Below the pieces are notes generated by a model that worked only from the letters and a program-made list of their open reading frames with translations, did not search any database and was not told the origin of the DNA. A stretch of DNA of 64,000 nucleotides, taken from the NCBI RefSeq assembly GCF_011764445.1, contig NZ_BLPG01000001.1, positions 5,518,001 through 5,582,000 on the forward strand, written 5' to 3'. Made by a program: the position numbers and the translations under genes. Of the stretch, positions 1-7,224 are shown piece after piece (position 1 is the first letter of the stretch; each line of letters begins with the position of its first letter). The DNA is from Phytohabitans rumicis (lineage in GTDB: Bacteria > Actinomycetota > Actinomycetes > Mycobacteriales > Micromonosporaceae).

Positions 1-1
1 C

Positions 2-829
2 GGCGGGCACGCGTGCTGGTCGATTGTGGACGAGACCGTGCCGGGCGCGGTGCACACCGGGTTCGCCCTCTGCACGCTGGCGCCCGGCGGCTCCGTGCCC
101 ACCCGGGTGAACTCCTTCGAGGAGAGCGTCTACATGCTGTCCGGGTCGGCCGTGCTGGACACGCCGGACGGCTCGTACCTGCTGCGCGAGGGTGACTACG
201 GGCTGGTGGTCACCGGCGCGCCGTACGGGTGGCGCAACCCGGGGAGCGAGACCGCCCGGTGGGCCCGGATGCAGGCACCCCAGCCGCGGTCCCGGCTGGG
301 CGGCGACACCGTCGCGGTGCCGCCGGTGCCGACCGGTCGGGTGCTCGAGGTCGACCCCCGTGACCCGCGCACCCGGTCGTTCGGCCACATCTCGCCGCGG
401 CACATGGATCCCGGCAAGCAGAGCCAGGACCTGCTCGCCGTGTCCGCGAGCATGCGCACCGCGCTGCTGGTCTACAGCGGCATCACGGTGAAGATGATGG
501 TCGACGGCGACCTCGGCGCCCAGCTCTCCACCATGTTCATGGTCCAGTACGAGCCGGACGGCGTGGCGGGCGCGCACGACCACCCGTTCGAGGAGACGTA
601 CCTGATCCTGGAGGGCGCGACGGACGCGACCTTCGACGGCCAGACGTACCGGCTGGAGGTGGGCGACGTGGCCTGGGCCGGGGTGGGGTGCGTGCACTCG
701 TTCAGCAACGCGGGCGACGGGCCGGTGCGCTGGCTGGAGACGCAGGCGCCACAGCCGCCGTCCCGCCACTCGTACCGGTTCGCGCGCGACTGGACGTACC
801 TGCGTGATGTTGTCGAGGAGGACTCATGA
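2..829 (+). CDS. Bicupin protein, 5' end outside window
   Basis: Two cupin domains in tandem. The reading frame is open to the left edge, so the start is probably missing; a GTG at 26 would be the first internal start. The C-terminal cupin has both metal-binding motifs: an HxH followed by Glu in AHDHPFEETY (about residue 190) and the second motif ending in CVHSFSN. The N-terminal cupin has lost the histidines at the equivalent place (TRVNSFEE), so probably only one metal site works. It resembles (S)-ureidoglycine aminohydrolase-type bicupins, but the substrate is not evident. Its stop overlaps the next start (ATGA), and the two downstream dehydrogenases point to a small catabolic operon. Confidence 0.8.
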   Translation, partial: GGHACWSIVDETVPGAVHTGFALCTLAPGGSVPTRVNSFEESVYMLSGSAVLDTPDGSYLLREGDYGLVVTGAPYGWRNPGSETARWARMQAPQPRSRLGGDTVAVPPVPTGRVLEVDPRDPRTRSFGHISPRHMDPGKQSQDLLAVSASMRTALLVYSGITVKMMVDGDLGAQLSTMFMVQYEPDGVAGAHDHPFEETYLILEGATDATFDGQTYRLEVGDVAWAGVGCVHSFSNAGDGPVRWLETQAPQPPSRHSYRFARDWTYLRDVVEEDS

Positions 830-1497
830 GCGTGGTAGTCGTTGGCGGCAGCGCCGGGATCGGTCTGGAGATCGCCCGCTACTTCGCCCGCGCCGGCGAC
901 GACGTCGTGCTGACCAGCCGCGACGCCGGCCGGGCCGAAGGCTGCGCCAAGGAGGTGGGCTGCCGGGGCGCGGCGTTCGACCTGGCCCGCCCGGACGAGA
1001 TCGGCGCCGCGCTGAGCGGGGTGGAACGCGTCGACCACCTCGTCCTGTCCGCGATCGACCGCGACCACAACAGCGCCGCCGACTATTCGATCGAACGGGC
1101 GGTGCGGCTGGTCACGCTGAAGCTGGTCGGGTACACCGAGGTGGTGCACGCGCTGCTGCCGAAGATGCACCCGGACAGCTCCATCGTCATCTTCGGCGGT
1201 CAGGCGATGCAGCGGCCGTACCCCGGGTCGACGACGGTGTCCACAGTGAACGGCGGCGTGGTGGGCCTGGTGCACACGCTGGCCTGCGAGCTCGCCCCGA
1301 TCCGGGTCAACGGCATCCACCCCGGCATCGTCGGCGACAGCCCGTACTGGGCCGACAAGCCGCTCGACGCGGTCGTCGCCCGTACCCCGATCGGCCGGCT
1401 CGCCACCATGGACGAGATCCGCGACGCGGTGGTCTTCCTGCTGCGCAACGGCGCGGTCAACGGCGTCAACCTGGCCGTCGACGGGGTTGGACGCTGA
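826..1497 (+). CDS. SDR-family protein lacking the YxxxK motif
   Basis: A Rossmann-fold short-chain dehydrogenase/reductase of 223 aa. The nucleotide-binding glycine motif is clear near the start (GGSAGIGLEIA), as is the terminal segment (IRVNGIHPG, then VNGVNLAVDG). In the segment where the family has the catalytic Tyr-x-x-x-Lys, the sequence reads VSTVNGGVVGLVHTLA, so Tyr is Val and Lys is Asn by alignment with the usual YSASKAAVVGL block. Classical oxidoreductase chemistry is therefore doubtful; an isomerase, dehydratase or binding role is possible. The ATG overlaps the stop of the bicupin gene and the next gene starts 2 bp after its stop, so the three genes are translationally linked. Confidence 0.85.
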   Translation: MSVVVVGGSAGIGLEIARYFARAGDDVVLTSRDAGRAEGCAKEVGCRGAAFDLARPDEIGAALSGVERVDHLVLSAIDRDHNSAADYSIERAVRLVTLKLVGYTEVVHALLPKMHPDSSIVIFGGQAMQRPYPGSTTVSTVNGGVVGLVHTLACELAPIRVNGIHPGIVGDSPYWADKPLDAVVARTPIGRLATMDEIRDAVVFLLRNGAVNGVNLAVDGVGR

Positions 1498-1498
1498 A

Positions 1499-2353
1499 AT
1501 GAGGGTCGCGGTCGTCGGTGCGGGGCGGATGGGCGCCGCCATGGCCATCCGGCTGCGCGAGTCGGGCGCCGAGGTGGTGGTCTACAACCGCACCCGGGAC
1601 AAGGCGGTGGCCACCGGCGCGGCCATCGCCGGCACCGCCCGCGAGGCGGCCGCCTCCGCCGACACCGTGCTCGTCTCGCTGGCCGACGACGCGGCGGTGC
1701 TCGGCGCGTACAGCGGCCCGGACGGCGTCGTGGCCGGGCTCCGCGCGGGCACCGTCGTCGTCGAGACCAGCACGATCGACCCCGACACGGTACGGCGTGC
1801 CGCCGAGCTGGTCGGCGAGCGCGGCGCGGTGCTCCTCGACGCGCCCGTCTCCGGCAGCGTGCCGCTGGTCCAGCAGGGACAGTTGACGTTCATGGTGGGC
1901 GGGCCGGCCGCCGATCTCGACCGGGTCCGGCCGGCCCTGGACCTACTGGCCAAGCAGGTGTTCCACGTCGGGCAGGTCGGCTCGGGCGCGGTGGTGAAGC
2001 TGGCCGTGAACACCGTCGTGCACGCGCTCAACCAGGCGCTGTCGGAGGCGCTGGTGCTCGCCGAGCGGGCCGGTGTGCCGCGCACGACGACGTACGAGGT
2101 GCTGGCCAACAGCGCGGTCGCCGCGCCGTTCGTGGCGTACAAGCGGGCGGCCTTCGAGCGGCCCGAACAGGCGCCGGTCGCGTTCAGCCTCGACCTGGTC
2201 GCCAAGGACCTGGGCCTGATCCGGCAGCTGGCCGAACGCGTCGGCGCCGAGATGCCCCAATCGGCGGTCACCCGCGAGACGGTGGTGGCGGCGGTAGCGG
2301 CGGGCCTCGGTGCCGCCGACATGGCCGCGCTGTCGACGTACCTGGCTTCCTGA
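1499..2353 (+). CDS. Beta-hydroxyacid dehydrogenase (3-hydroxyisobutyrate dehydrogenase family)
   Basis: A 284-aa NAD(P)-dependent dehydrogenase. The N terminus has the GAGRMG dinucleotide-binding loop, then the substrate motif DAPVSGSVPLVQQG (about residue 120), the catalytic lysine motif GSGAVVKLAVN (about 165) and an all-helical C-terminal domain. I chose the ATG at 1499 because the protein then begins at the first Rossmann strand and lies 2 bp after the upstream stop; a TTG at 1487 would overlap the upstream gene. Members oxidise 3-hydroxyisobutyrate, tartronate semialdehyde or similar acids; the substrate here is unknown. It is the last gene of the operon and converges on the split ligase gene. 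Confidence 0.88.
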   Translation: MRVAVVGAGRMGAAMAIRLRESGAEVVVYNRTRDKAVATGAAIAGTAREAAASADTVLVSLADDAAVLGAYSGPDGVVAGLRAGTVVVETSTIDPDTVRRAAELVGERGAVLLDAPVSGSVPLVQQGQLTFMVGGPAADLDRVRPALDLLAKQVFHVGQVGSGAVVKLAVNTVVHALNQALSEALVLAERAGVPRTTTYEVLANSAVAAPFVAYKRAAFERPEQAPVAFSLDLVAKDLGLIRQLAERVGAEMPQSAVTRETVVAAVAAGLGAADMAALSTYLAS

Positions 2354-3178
2354 TCAGGGGAGCTGGAGCCACTGGCGGGTGCGCTTGCCTGGCAGGTAGG
2401 CCGAGTCCAGGCGCTTGGCGACCAGGCCCAACCCTTGCTCTCGGGCGGTCTCGCGAGCGAACTTGCCGCCGCCCGGGAAGTGCGGCGGGGTCTGCCAGCC
2501 CGGGCCGGCCAGGTGCAGGCCCTCCAGCAGGGCGCGCCGGTCGGTGTAGGGCAGGTCTACTGTGGACTTTCCATCCAGCCAGAGCAGGTCGAACACCAGG
2601 TACTGCACGGGCACGCGGGCGGCCAGCCGGCGGGCCTGGGCGGTGTCGGTGACCCGGGTGCGCGGGCGCAACGCCTCCGCGCTCACCCGCCCGGCCGCGT
2701 CGAAGGCCACCACCACGCCGTCCAGCAGGCACTCGGTCGGGGCGAGCGCCTCGGCCATGTCGCGTACCTCTGGATAGGACGCCGTCAGGTCGCGACCGTC
2801 CGCGTCGAGGAGGCGGGGCCGCCCGCCCCACACGTACGCCGCGGCCCGTACGCCGTCCCACGCCAGCTCGTACGCCCAGGCGTCGTCGTCGGCCGGCAAC
2901 CGGGCGGCCCGTGCCGGCAGCATCGGCGGGACCAGTTCTGGCATCGGCGTCCAGCCCGGCTCGGGCGGGTCCATCCGGTGAATCATCCAGTTCTTGCCGT
3001 CCGTGCGAAACAGCACATAGCGGCCGGAGACCCGCTCGCCGTGCAGGACGACGATCACCTCGCCGTCGCGCCACTTCTCCGTCGTGTAGGTGCCACGGTC
3101 GAATATGGTCATCCGGCCGGCGCCGTACTCCCCGGCCGGGATGTCGCCGTGGAAGTCGGCGTACTCCATGGGATGGTC
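2354..3178 (-). pseudogene. LigD-type phosphoesterase/ligase gene, 3' part (split by element)
   Basis: About 274 codons: the second half of a 3'-phosphoesterase domain (HPMEYADFHGDIPAGEYGAG) followed by an ATP-dependent ligase adenylation domain ending in VAKRLDSAYLPGKRTRQW. The first 80 codons lie 14.8 kb away at 17939-18180 and join in frame as QTEDH-PMEY. An open frame continues into the element but is not gene sequence. The ligase part also looks catalytically degenerate: motif I reads ELAWDGVR where active ligases have Lys in place of that Ala, the DGE of motif III is DGV, and motif IV lacks its Glu and is one residue short. The intact gene would belong to the LigD phosphoesterase-plus-ligase group without the polymerase domain. 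Confidence 0.85.
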
Positions 3179-3184
3179 GTCGGT
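3174..3184. other. Left attachment site core of the integrative element
   Basis: The 11-mer TGGTCGTCGGT here matches TGGTCCTCGGT at 17939-17949 except at the centre. Left of it is ligase-gene sequence, right of it is element sequence. Homologues have Glu before Asp-His (TEDHP), and Glu is encoded on the right side, so the exchange most likely fell in the first five bases (TGGTC). The minus strand of this core encodes the Asp-His of the phosphoesterase active site. Confidence 0.7.
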
Positions 3185-3270
3185 AGAGATAATGCCGACA
3201 AAATTAGGCGGCCCCCGGCGGTGTTGCGAGCACCAGCCGAGAGCCTTGATCAGGAAGTGAGTCCTGACCC

Positions 3271-3933
3271 ATGACCATTGTCGCAACCGTTCCCGCCCGC
3301 CTTCCGGAGCTGCCCGGCTGCGGCCGGGCAGCCACGGCCAACTTCGAGCTCTACCGCGACCCGACGTACTCCGTCCTGGACGGCCACCTGTACGTGTGCG
3401 AGAACCACGCCGACGCGTACGCCCTGCGTCAGGTGTCCGGGCTGACCCCGTACCGGGTCGGCCGGCGTCCGGTCGATGGGACCCGTTGCGGCGCCGGCTG
3501 GGACTACTTGACCATGCAGGCCCTGCGGGCGCCTGAGGTCGGGCAGCGGGTCGAGCTGGACGCGGCTGGGCAGCGCCAGCACGCCGCACACGCCCTCGCC
3601 GTTGCCGAGCTGCTCGACGACGACGGCCGGGCCTCGCATCCGGTGTGGTGCCGGCGCCGCCACGGCGTCCGCCAGGCGCACGCGTCCGCCCCGGCCGTGC
3701 TGCCCGGTGCGCCCGGGGCCGCGAGCCTGCCGGGTGAGGCACAGCCGCTGCACGTCTATCTGCACCAGGGCGACCGGGGCGTCACGCTCGTCATGGTCGA
3801 GGCGTACGACCCCGCGGTGGCCGGCACGCAGCCGGCCGCGGTGCTGTCCCTACCGGTCACGCTGGCCGTCGAGCTGGCGGGCACCGTGCACCGGCTCGTC
3901 GAGCGCGCGCAGCGGGAAGGCGGCACCCGATGA
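3271..3933 (+). CDS. Hypothetical element protein with Cys/His clusters
   Basis: 220 aa with no family I can name. The N-terminal half has spaced cysteines (PGCGRA, YVCENHADAY, RCGAG) and the middle has HPVWCRRRHGVRQAH, a Cys/His-rich stretch of a kind seen in small actinomycete element proteins, so zinc binding is possible. It is the first gene at the left end of the element and its stop overlaps the start of the DUF2637 gene (ATGA), indicating co-translation. The start at 3271 is the first ATG; no strong ribosome site is visible, so it could be internal. Confidence 0.65.
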   Translation: MTIVATVPARLPELPGCGRAATANFELYRDPTYSVLDGHLYVCENHADAYALRQVSGLTPYRVGRRPVDGTRCGAGWDYLTMQALRAPEVGQRVELDAAGQRQHAAHALAVAELLDDDGRASHPVWCRRRHGVRQAHASAPAVLPGAPGAASLPGEAQPLHVYLHQGDRGVTLVMVEAYDPAVAGTQPAAVLSLPVTLAVELAGTVHRLVERAQREGGTR

Positions 3934-4658
3934 GCCGAATCTCCGGGCGCGGCTGGGCGTACGCGGGTGCGCTCCTGGGCGGCGCGGTCAGCGTGGCCGC
4001 GAACGTCGCCCATTCCTACGTACCCCCGGCCGCCGCAGTGGCAGCCTGGTCCCCGCAGCCAGGCTCGGTCGTCGGCGCCATGTTCTGGCCGGTGGCCCTG
4101 TTCGTGGCGGTCGAGATCCTCGCCCGGGTGCCGTGGCCTGCCGGCGCTCGATGGGTGGCGCTTCGCTTCGCGGGTCTGCTCCCGGTGGCCCTGGTCGCCG
4201 CGGTGGTCTCCTACCGGCACCTCTCCGGCCTGCTCGCCTTCTACGGCGAGGACGCGATCACTGCGGCCGTGGGACCTCTGGCCGTGGATGGGCTGATGGT
4301 GATGGCGACCGGTGCGCTCCTCGCGACGTCCGGCCGCCGTAGGCCGGCGCCGGCCGTTGTTGTCGAGCCGGTCGAGGTGCCGGCCCCGGTGCCGGTGGTG
4401 GAGCCGGCCGTAGCGGAGCCGCCCGCCGTCGAGCTAGTCGATGTCGCCCCGCCCGTCGAGCCGGGAGCGCCGGAGCGGCCAGCGCGGAAGCCGTCCCGGC
4501 GCCAGTCCGCGGCCGAGCGGGTCGCCCGCGCGGTACGCCGTACCCCACACGCCTCCCCGGCCGCCGTCGCCGCCCGGTTGAAGCTGTCGGAGCGGACGGT
4601 GCAGCGACACTGGCCGGCATCCACTGTCGACATGGTGACGACAGCCGGAGGTGTCTGA
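3930..4658 (+). CDS. DUF2637 membrane protein with C-terminal HTH
   Basis: 242 aa. The first 130 residues hold about four hydrophobic segments (for example YAGALLGGAVSVAANVA, MFWPVALFVAVEIL, AGLLPVALVAAVVSY, GPLAVDGLMVMATGALLA). A Pro/Val/Glu-rich linker (about 140-185) follows, then a helix-turn-helix (SPAAVAARLKLSERTVQRHW). This architecture is the DUF2637/Spd-like group found in integrative conjugative elements and plasmids of actinomycetes, where relatives are linked to plasmid spread. It overlaps both neighbours by 4 bp. Confidence 0.82.
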   Translation: MSRISGRGWAYAGALLGGAVSVAANVAHSYVPPAAAVAAWSPQPGSVVGAMFWPVALFVAVEILARVPWPAGARWVALRFAGLLPVALVAAVVSYRHLSGLLAFYGEDAITAAVGPLAVDGLMVMATGALLATSGRRRPAPAVVVEPVEVPAPVPVVEPAVAEPPAVELVDVAPPVEPGAPERPARKPSRRQSAAERVARAVRRTPHASPAAVAARLKLSERTVQRHWPASTVDMVTTAGGV

Positions 4659-4768
4659 TGACGGTGATCCTGGAGCGCGGCGGCAGGCCCACGGTCATCT
4701 TGTGGCGCGGCCAGCCATTCACCGATGAGACCTGGCACCTCACCCCGGCGTGGGACCGGTGCTGTTAG
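4658..4768 (+). CDS. Small 36-aa element protein
   Basis: The ORF starts with an ATG that overlaps the stop of the DUF2637 gene (TGATG) and ends in WDRCC. It is rich in Trp and aromatic residues (LWRGQPFTDETWHLTPAW). Translational coupling is the main support; the function is unknown. Confidence 0.45.
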   Translation: MTVILERGGRPTVILWRGQPFTDETWHLTPAWDRCC

Positions 4769-5058
4769 TACGCCCGGTGGGCGTCGCCGGCGCCGACCGT
4801 GCCCGCCGTCACCGCCACGCGGCGGCGTGCGGCGGCGCACGGCGGCGTGCGCCGCATCGGGAGGTCATGCCGTGCCGGCGTGAGCATCGTCGCCGGCGTA
4901 AGACGAACGCGCCCGGTTGTGGGAGACGGGAGGTGCGTTCGCCCGCTGCCGGGCTGGCAAACGCACGCGCCCAGGCGCGCGCCGCGCTGCTGCCGGCGGC
5001 GACCTGACGCAGCACGTATCCGCGGCCGAGGCAATGACCGAGATTTTGGGGTGTAGCC
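4769..5058. other. 290-bp gap with GC-rich short repeats
   Basis: No convincing gene. The first part contains overlapping GCGGCGGCGTGC and GCGGCGGCGCAC units (about 4818-4856). They may form secondary structure. No terminator with a clear stem stands out before the next gene. Confidence 0.4.
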
Positions 5059-5244
5059 ATGAAACTGCGAGAGCGGCTAGACGCGATGGCCGCCGGCCGC
5101 CGCGCCGGGCTCGCCGGCCGCCCCGTCACCGATTGTCCGTACACACAGGACACCCCGAACGGGCGAGCGCTCACGCTCGCGTTCGTCCGCGCGTACCTGA
5201 AGGTAAACCCTGAGGCCGCGTCTGCGGTCTCGTTCGAGGGCTAG
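5059..5244 (+). CDS. Rmf/CrpP-fold small protein
   Basis: 61 aa. The pattern GRRAGLAGRPVTDCPYTQDTPNG followed by ALTLAFVRAYLKVNP is typical of the Rmf/CrpP-like small proteins carried by many actinomycete elements, named after ribosome modulation factor and a plasmid protein. Direct ribosome binding is not shown for this branch. An inverted repeat downstream (5273-5300) probably ends the transcript. Confidence 0.7.
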   Translation: MKLRERLDAMAAGRRAGLAGRPVTDCPYTQDTPNGRALTLAFVRAYLKVNPEAASAVSFEG

Positions 5245-5272
5245 CCACCCAACACCCCCAGCACCACCCGAA

Positions 5273-5300
5273 CGCCCGCCACGGCCTTACGTGGCGGGCG
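5273..5300 (+). terminator. Hairpin after the Rmf/CrpP-like gene
   Basis: An 11-bp perfect stem: 5273-5283 (CGCCCGCCACG) pairs with 5290-5300, with a 6-base loop. It is GC-rich, without a strong U-tract, as is common in actinomycetes. It separates the left operon from the DUF6879 locus. Confidence 0.6.
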
Positions 5301-5462
5301 CTTCGCCGCGCGGTAGGCAACCGGCACTTTCACCTGAGCCTCGCTCGGAGAGGGCGCACTCTGTACCCCGTGCCGCAGCCCTCTCTCCGCCGTTGACGTC
5401 CCCATCCTTCTCCGCCACCATGGAGCGGGAACGCTTCAGCAAGTTTCTCGCAAGGAGGCCAG

Positions 5463-5698
5463 ATGCGCGCCCGGTTCCTGGGGAAGGACCCCAATCTCAG
5501 ATCGACAACTCGCCCACCCTGTTCGCCACCGACCGCACCGACCGCGTGACCTACATTGCGCAGGGCTGGAAGGTGACTGACCCCGAAGCGCTCGCGGACA
5601 TCGGCGCGGTACCCGACCACGAAACTCTGATTGAGATCCCGGAAGACGTGCTCAGGTTCTACGCGCACCGCTACCTTGAGCAGGAGGGCGAGCACTGA
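5463..5698 (+). pseudogene. Small protein of the DUF6879/DUF5753 locus, apparent frameshift
   Basis: An ATG at 5463 has a near-ideal ribosome site (AAGGAGG, 6 bp upstream) and starts MRARFLGKDP, but this frame stops at 5549. The family-like continuation SQIDNSPTLFATDR...YIAQGWKVTDPEAL...FYAHRYLEQEGEH is one frame away and runs to 5698. Restoring one C in the CCCC run at 5489-5492 gives an uninterrupted protein of about 78 aa beginning MRARFLGKDPQSQIDNSP. I read it as a base-calling or single-base deletion. Such small proteins precede DUF6879 and XRE-DUF5753 genes in many actinomycetes. Confidence 0.7.
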
Positions 5699-6237
5699 CC
5701 GCCTTTATCCCGCCCGGCCCGGAGATCCGACAGCTCTTCCACTCCTTCGAGCACACGGCCTACCGGCTGGAGGCCCGTGACCACTACGACGCCAGTTACG
5801 AGAATGAGTCGCTGCGGAAGTTCCTCGCAGGTGAGCCCGATGACCTGCCCTGGATGCAGAGCTGGCTGGACATGCTGCGCGAGGCCAGGGCCCAGGGGCG
5901 CCGGTTCGCCCGTGTACGCGTGGTGACGCTGCCGCTGAACGACTACAGCCGCTTCGGTGTGTGGTGCTCGCAGTTCACCAACGGCGCGGGTGAGGATATC
6001 CGCTACCTGGAGCGGGGCAAGGCCGCGGCCCTGGCCCTGCCAGATCACGACTACTGGCTATTCGACTCGCGGAAGCTGGTTCGGATGCACTTCGACGACC
6101 GCGACGCCTTCCTGGGTGGCGAGGTCATCGAGGATGCTGCCGAGATCGTCAAGCACAACTACTGGCGTGACGCTGCCTGGCATCACGCCATCAGACGGGA
6201 CGACCTTGCCACCGAACAACACCTCGGACGCGTCTAG
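5695..6237 (+). CDS. DUF6879 family protein, CTG start
   Basis: 180 aa, containing FHSFEHTAYRLEARDHY near the N terminus and YWLFDSRKLVRMHFDD...NYWRDAAWHHAI near the C terminus, characteristic of DUF6879. The only plausible start giving a full domain is the CTG at 5695, overlapping the upstream stop (CTGA) and preceded by AGGAGGG; an ATG at 5854 would remove the first third. Proteins of this family sit immediately before XRE regulators with a DUF5753 domain, forming regulatory cassettes of the WhiJ type. The role here is probably control of the following genes. Confidence 0.75.
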   Translation: MTAFIPPGPEIRQLFHSFEHTAYRLEARDHYDASYENESLRKFLAGEPDDLPWMQSWLDMLREARAQGRRFARVRVVTLPLNDYSRFGVWCSQFTNGAGEDIRYLERGKAAALALPDHDYWLFDSRKLVRMHFDDRDAFLGGEVIEDAAEIVKHNYWRDAAWHHAIRRDDLATEQHLGRV

Positions 6238-7087
6238 CGTTCACGAGGCGCGCAACGCCCTCGGCAAACGGCTCCGCGAGCTACGCCAAGCCGCCGGCTT
6301 CAGCGGTAGGCAGCTCGCGGAGTCTTTGTCGTGGCCGCCTTCCAAGGTGTCCAAGCTGGAGAACGGCCGCCAGACACCCACTGACGACGACATCCGCGGA
6401 TGGACGAACGCAACCAGCGCAGAAGCCGAGGCGGAAGCATTGCTCGCCTCGCTGCACACCCTCGAAATCCAGCACGCCGAGTGGCAGCGCATCCTGCGTA
6501 CCGGCCTGAGACCTCGCCAGCAAGAACACATCGAGTGGGATCAGAAGACGCGGCTCTTCCGGGCGTTTGAGGTGACCGTGATCCCCGGCCTTCTTCAGAC
6601 TGCGGAGTACGCCCGTGCCCGCTTCGCTGAGGGTATCCGTCGGCTCAAGTTGCCGAACGACATCAACGAGGCTGTAGCTGCTCGTATGCGGCGCCAAGAG
6701 ATCCTGTACCAACCTGATAAGCGGTTCCACTTCGTGCTGACCGAGGCAGCCCTCAGGTTCCGCCTGTGCCCGCCGGCGGTCATGCTCGGCCAACTCGACC
6801 GTCTAGTCTCCTTCTCTGCCCTGCCCAACGTGCGGCTCGGGATCATCGGCTTTGAGACGCAGTACGCCACCTCGCCGTGGCACGGCTTCTGGATGTACGA
6901 CAACGAGCGGGTATTGGTCGAGACCTTCAGCGCTGCCCTCGATCTGCGCCAACCAAGCGAGATCGAACTGTATGGCGATGCGTTTGAACAGCTCGCTGCG
7001 GTCGCCAGCTACGGGCGCAGCGCGCGGACGATCATCAACCGCGTCATAGACGATCTCGCTCCGGAAGCCCCTGAAGGTGGCGAGTGA
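6206..7087 (+). CDS. XRE-family regulator with DUF5753 domain
   Basis: 293 aa. The N-terminal helix-turn-helix is clear (LGKRLRELRQAAGFSGRQLAESLSWPPSKVSKLENGRQTP, about residues 20-60). The rest is a DUF5753 domain (FEVTVIPGLLQTAEYARA, then ALRFR...LGQLDRLVSF...VLVETFSAAL). I chose the TTG at 6206 because the protein then begins MPPNNTSDASSVHEAR, as homologues do, and overlaps the DUF6879 stop. It probably binds upstream of its own locus and of the radical SAM operon; a 7-bp inverted repeat TTTCTAG/CTAGAAA lies just downstream at 7088-7125. Confidence 0.82.
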   Translation: MPPNNTSDASSVHEARNALGKRLRELRQAAGFSGRQLAESLSWPPSKVSKLENGRQTPTDDDIRGWTNATSAEAEAEALLASLHTLEIQHAEWQRILRTGLRPRQQEHIEWDQKTRLFRAFEVTVIPGLLQTAEYARARFAEGIRRLKLPNDINEAVAARMRRQEILYQPDKRFHFVLTEAALRFRLCPPAVMLGQLDRLVSFSALPNVRLGIIGFETQYATSPWHGFWMYDNERVLVETFSAALDLRQPSEIELYGDAFEQLAAVASYGRSARTIINRVIDDLAPEAPEGGE

Positions 7088-7125
7088 TTTCTAGGATGGC
7101 CATCACTGCGTGTTCGTTCTAGAAA
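7088..7125. promoter_or_regulatory. Candidate operator before the radical SAM operon
   Basis: TTTCTAG at 7088-7094 is inverted as CTAGAAA at 7119-7125 in a locally AT-rich stretch between the regulator and the radical SAM gene. The region (7088-7224) is the only sizeable gap before the cassette, so its promoter should lie here. Confidence 0.4.
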
Positions 7126-7224
7126 TGCCGAGAAACTTTCTTCCCCGCCAGCACCCTCCGCCTCTACCCTCCCGATAGGACAGCGAACCGTCTGTCACCC
7201 CAAGGGGATCTGGGGGTTAGCCAG

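Noticed and set aside
4799-5056. Overlapping short ORFs between 4769 and 5058
   Set aside because: Arg/Ala-rich frames in all directions without ribosome sites or recognisable motifs.
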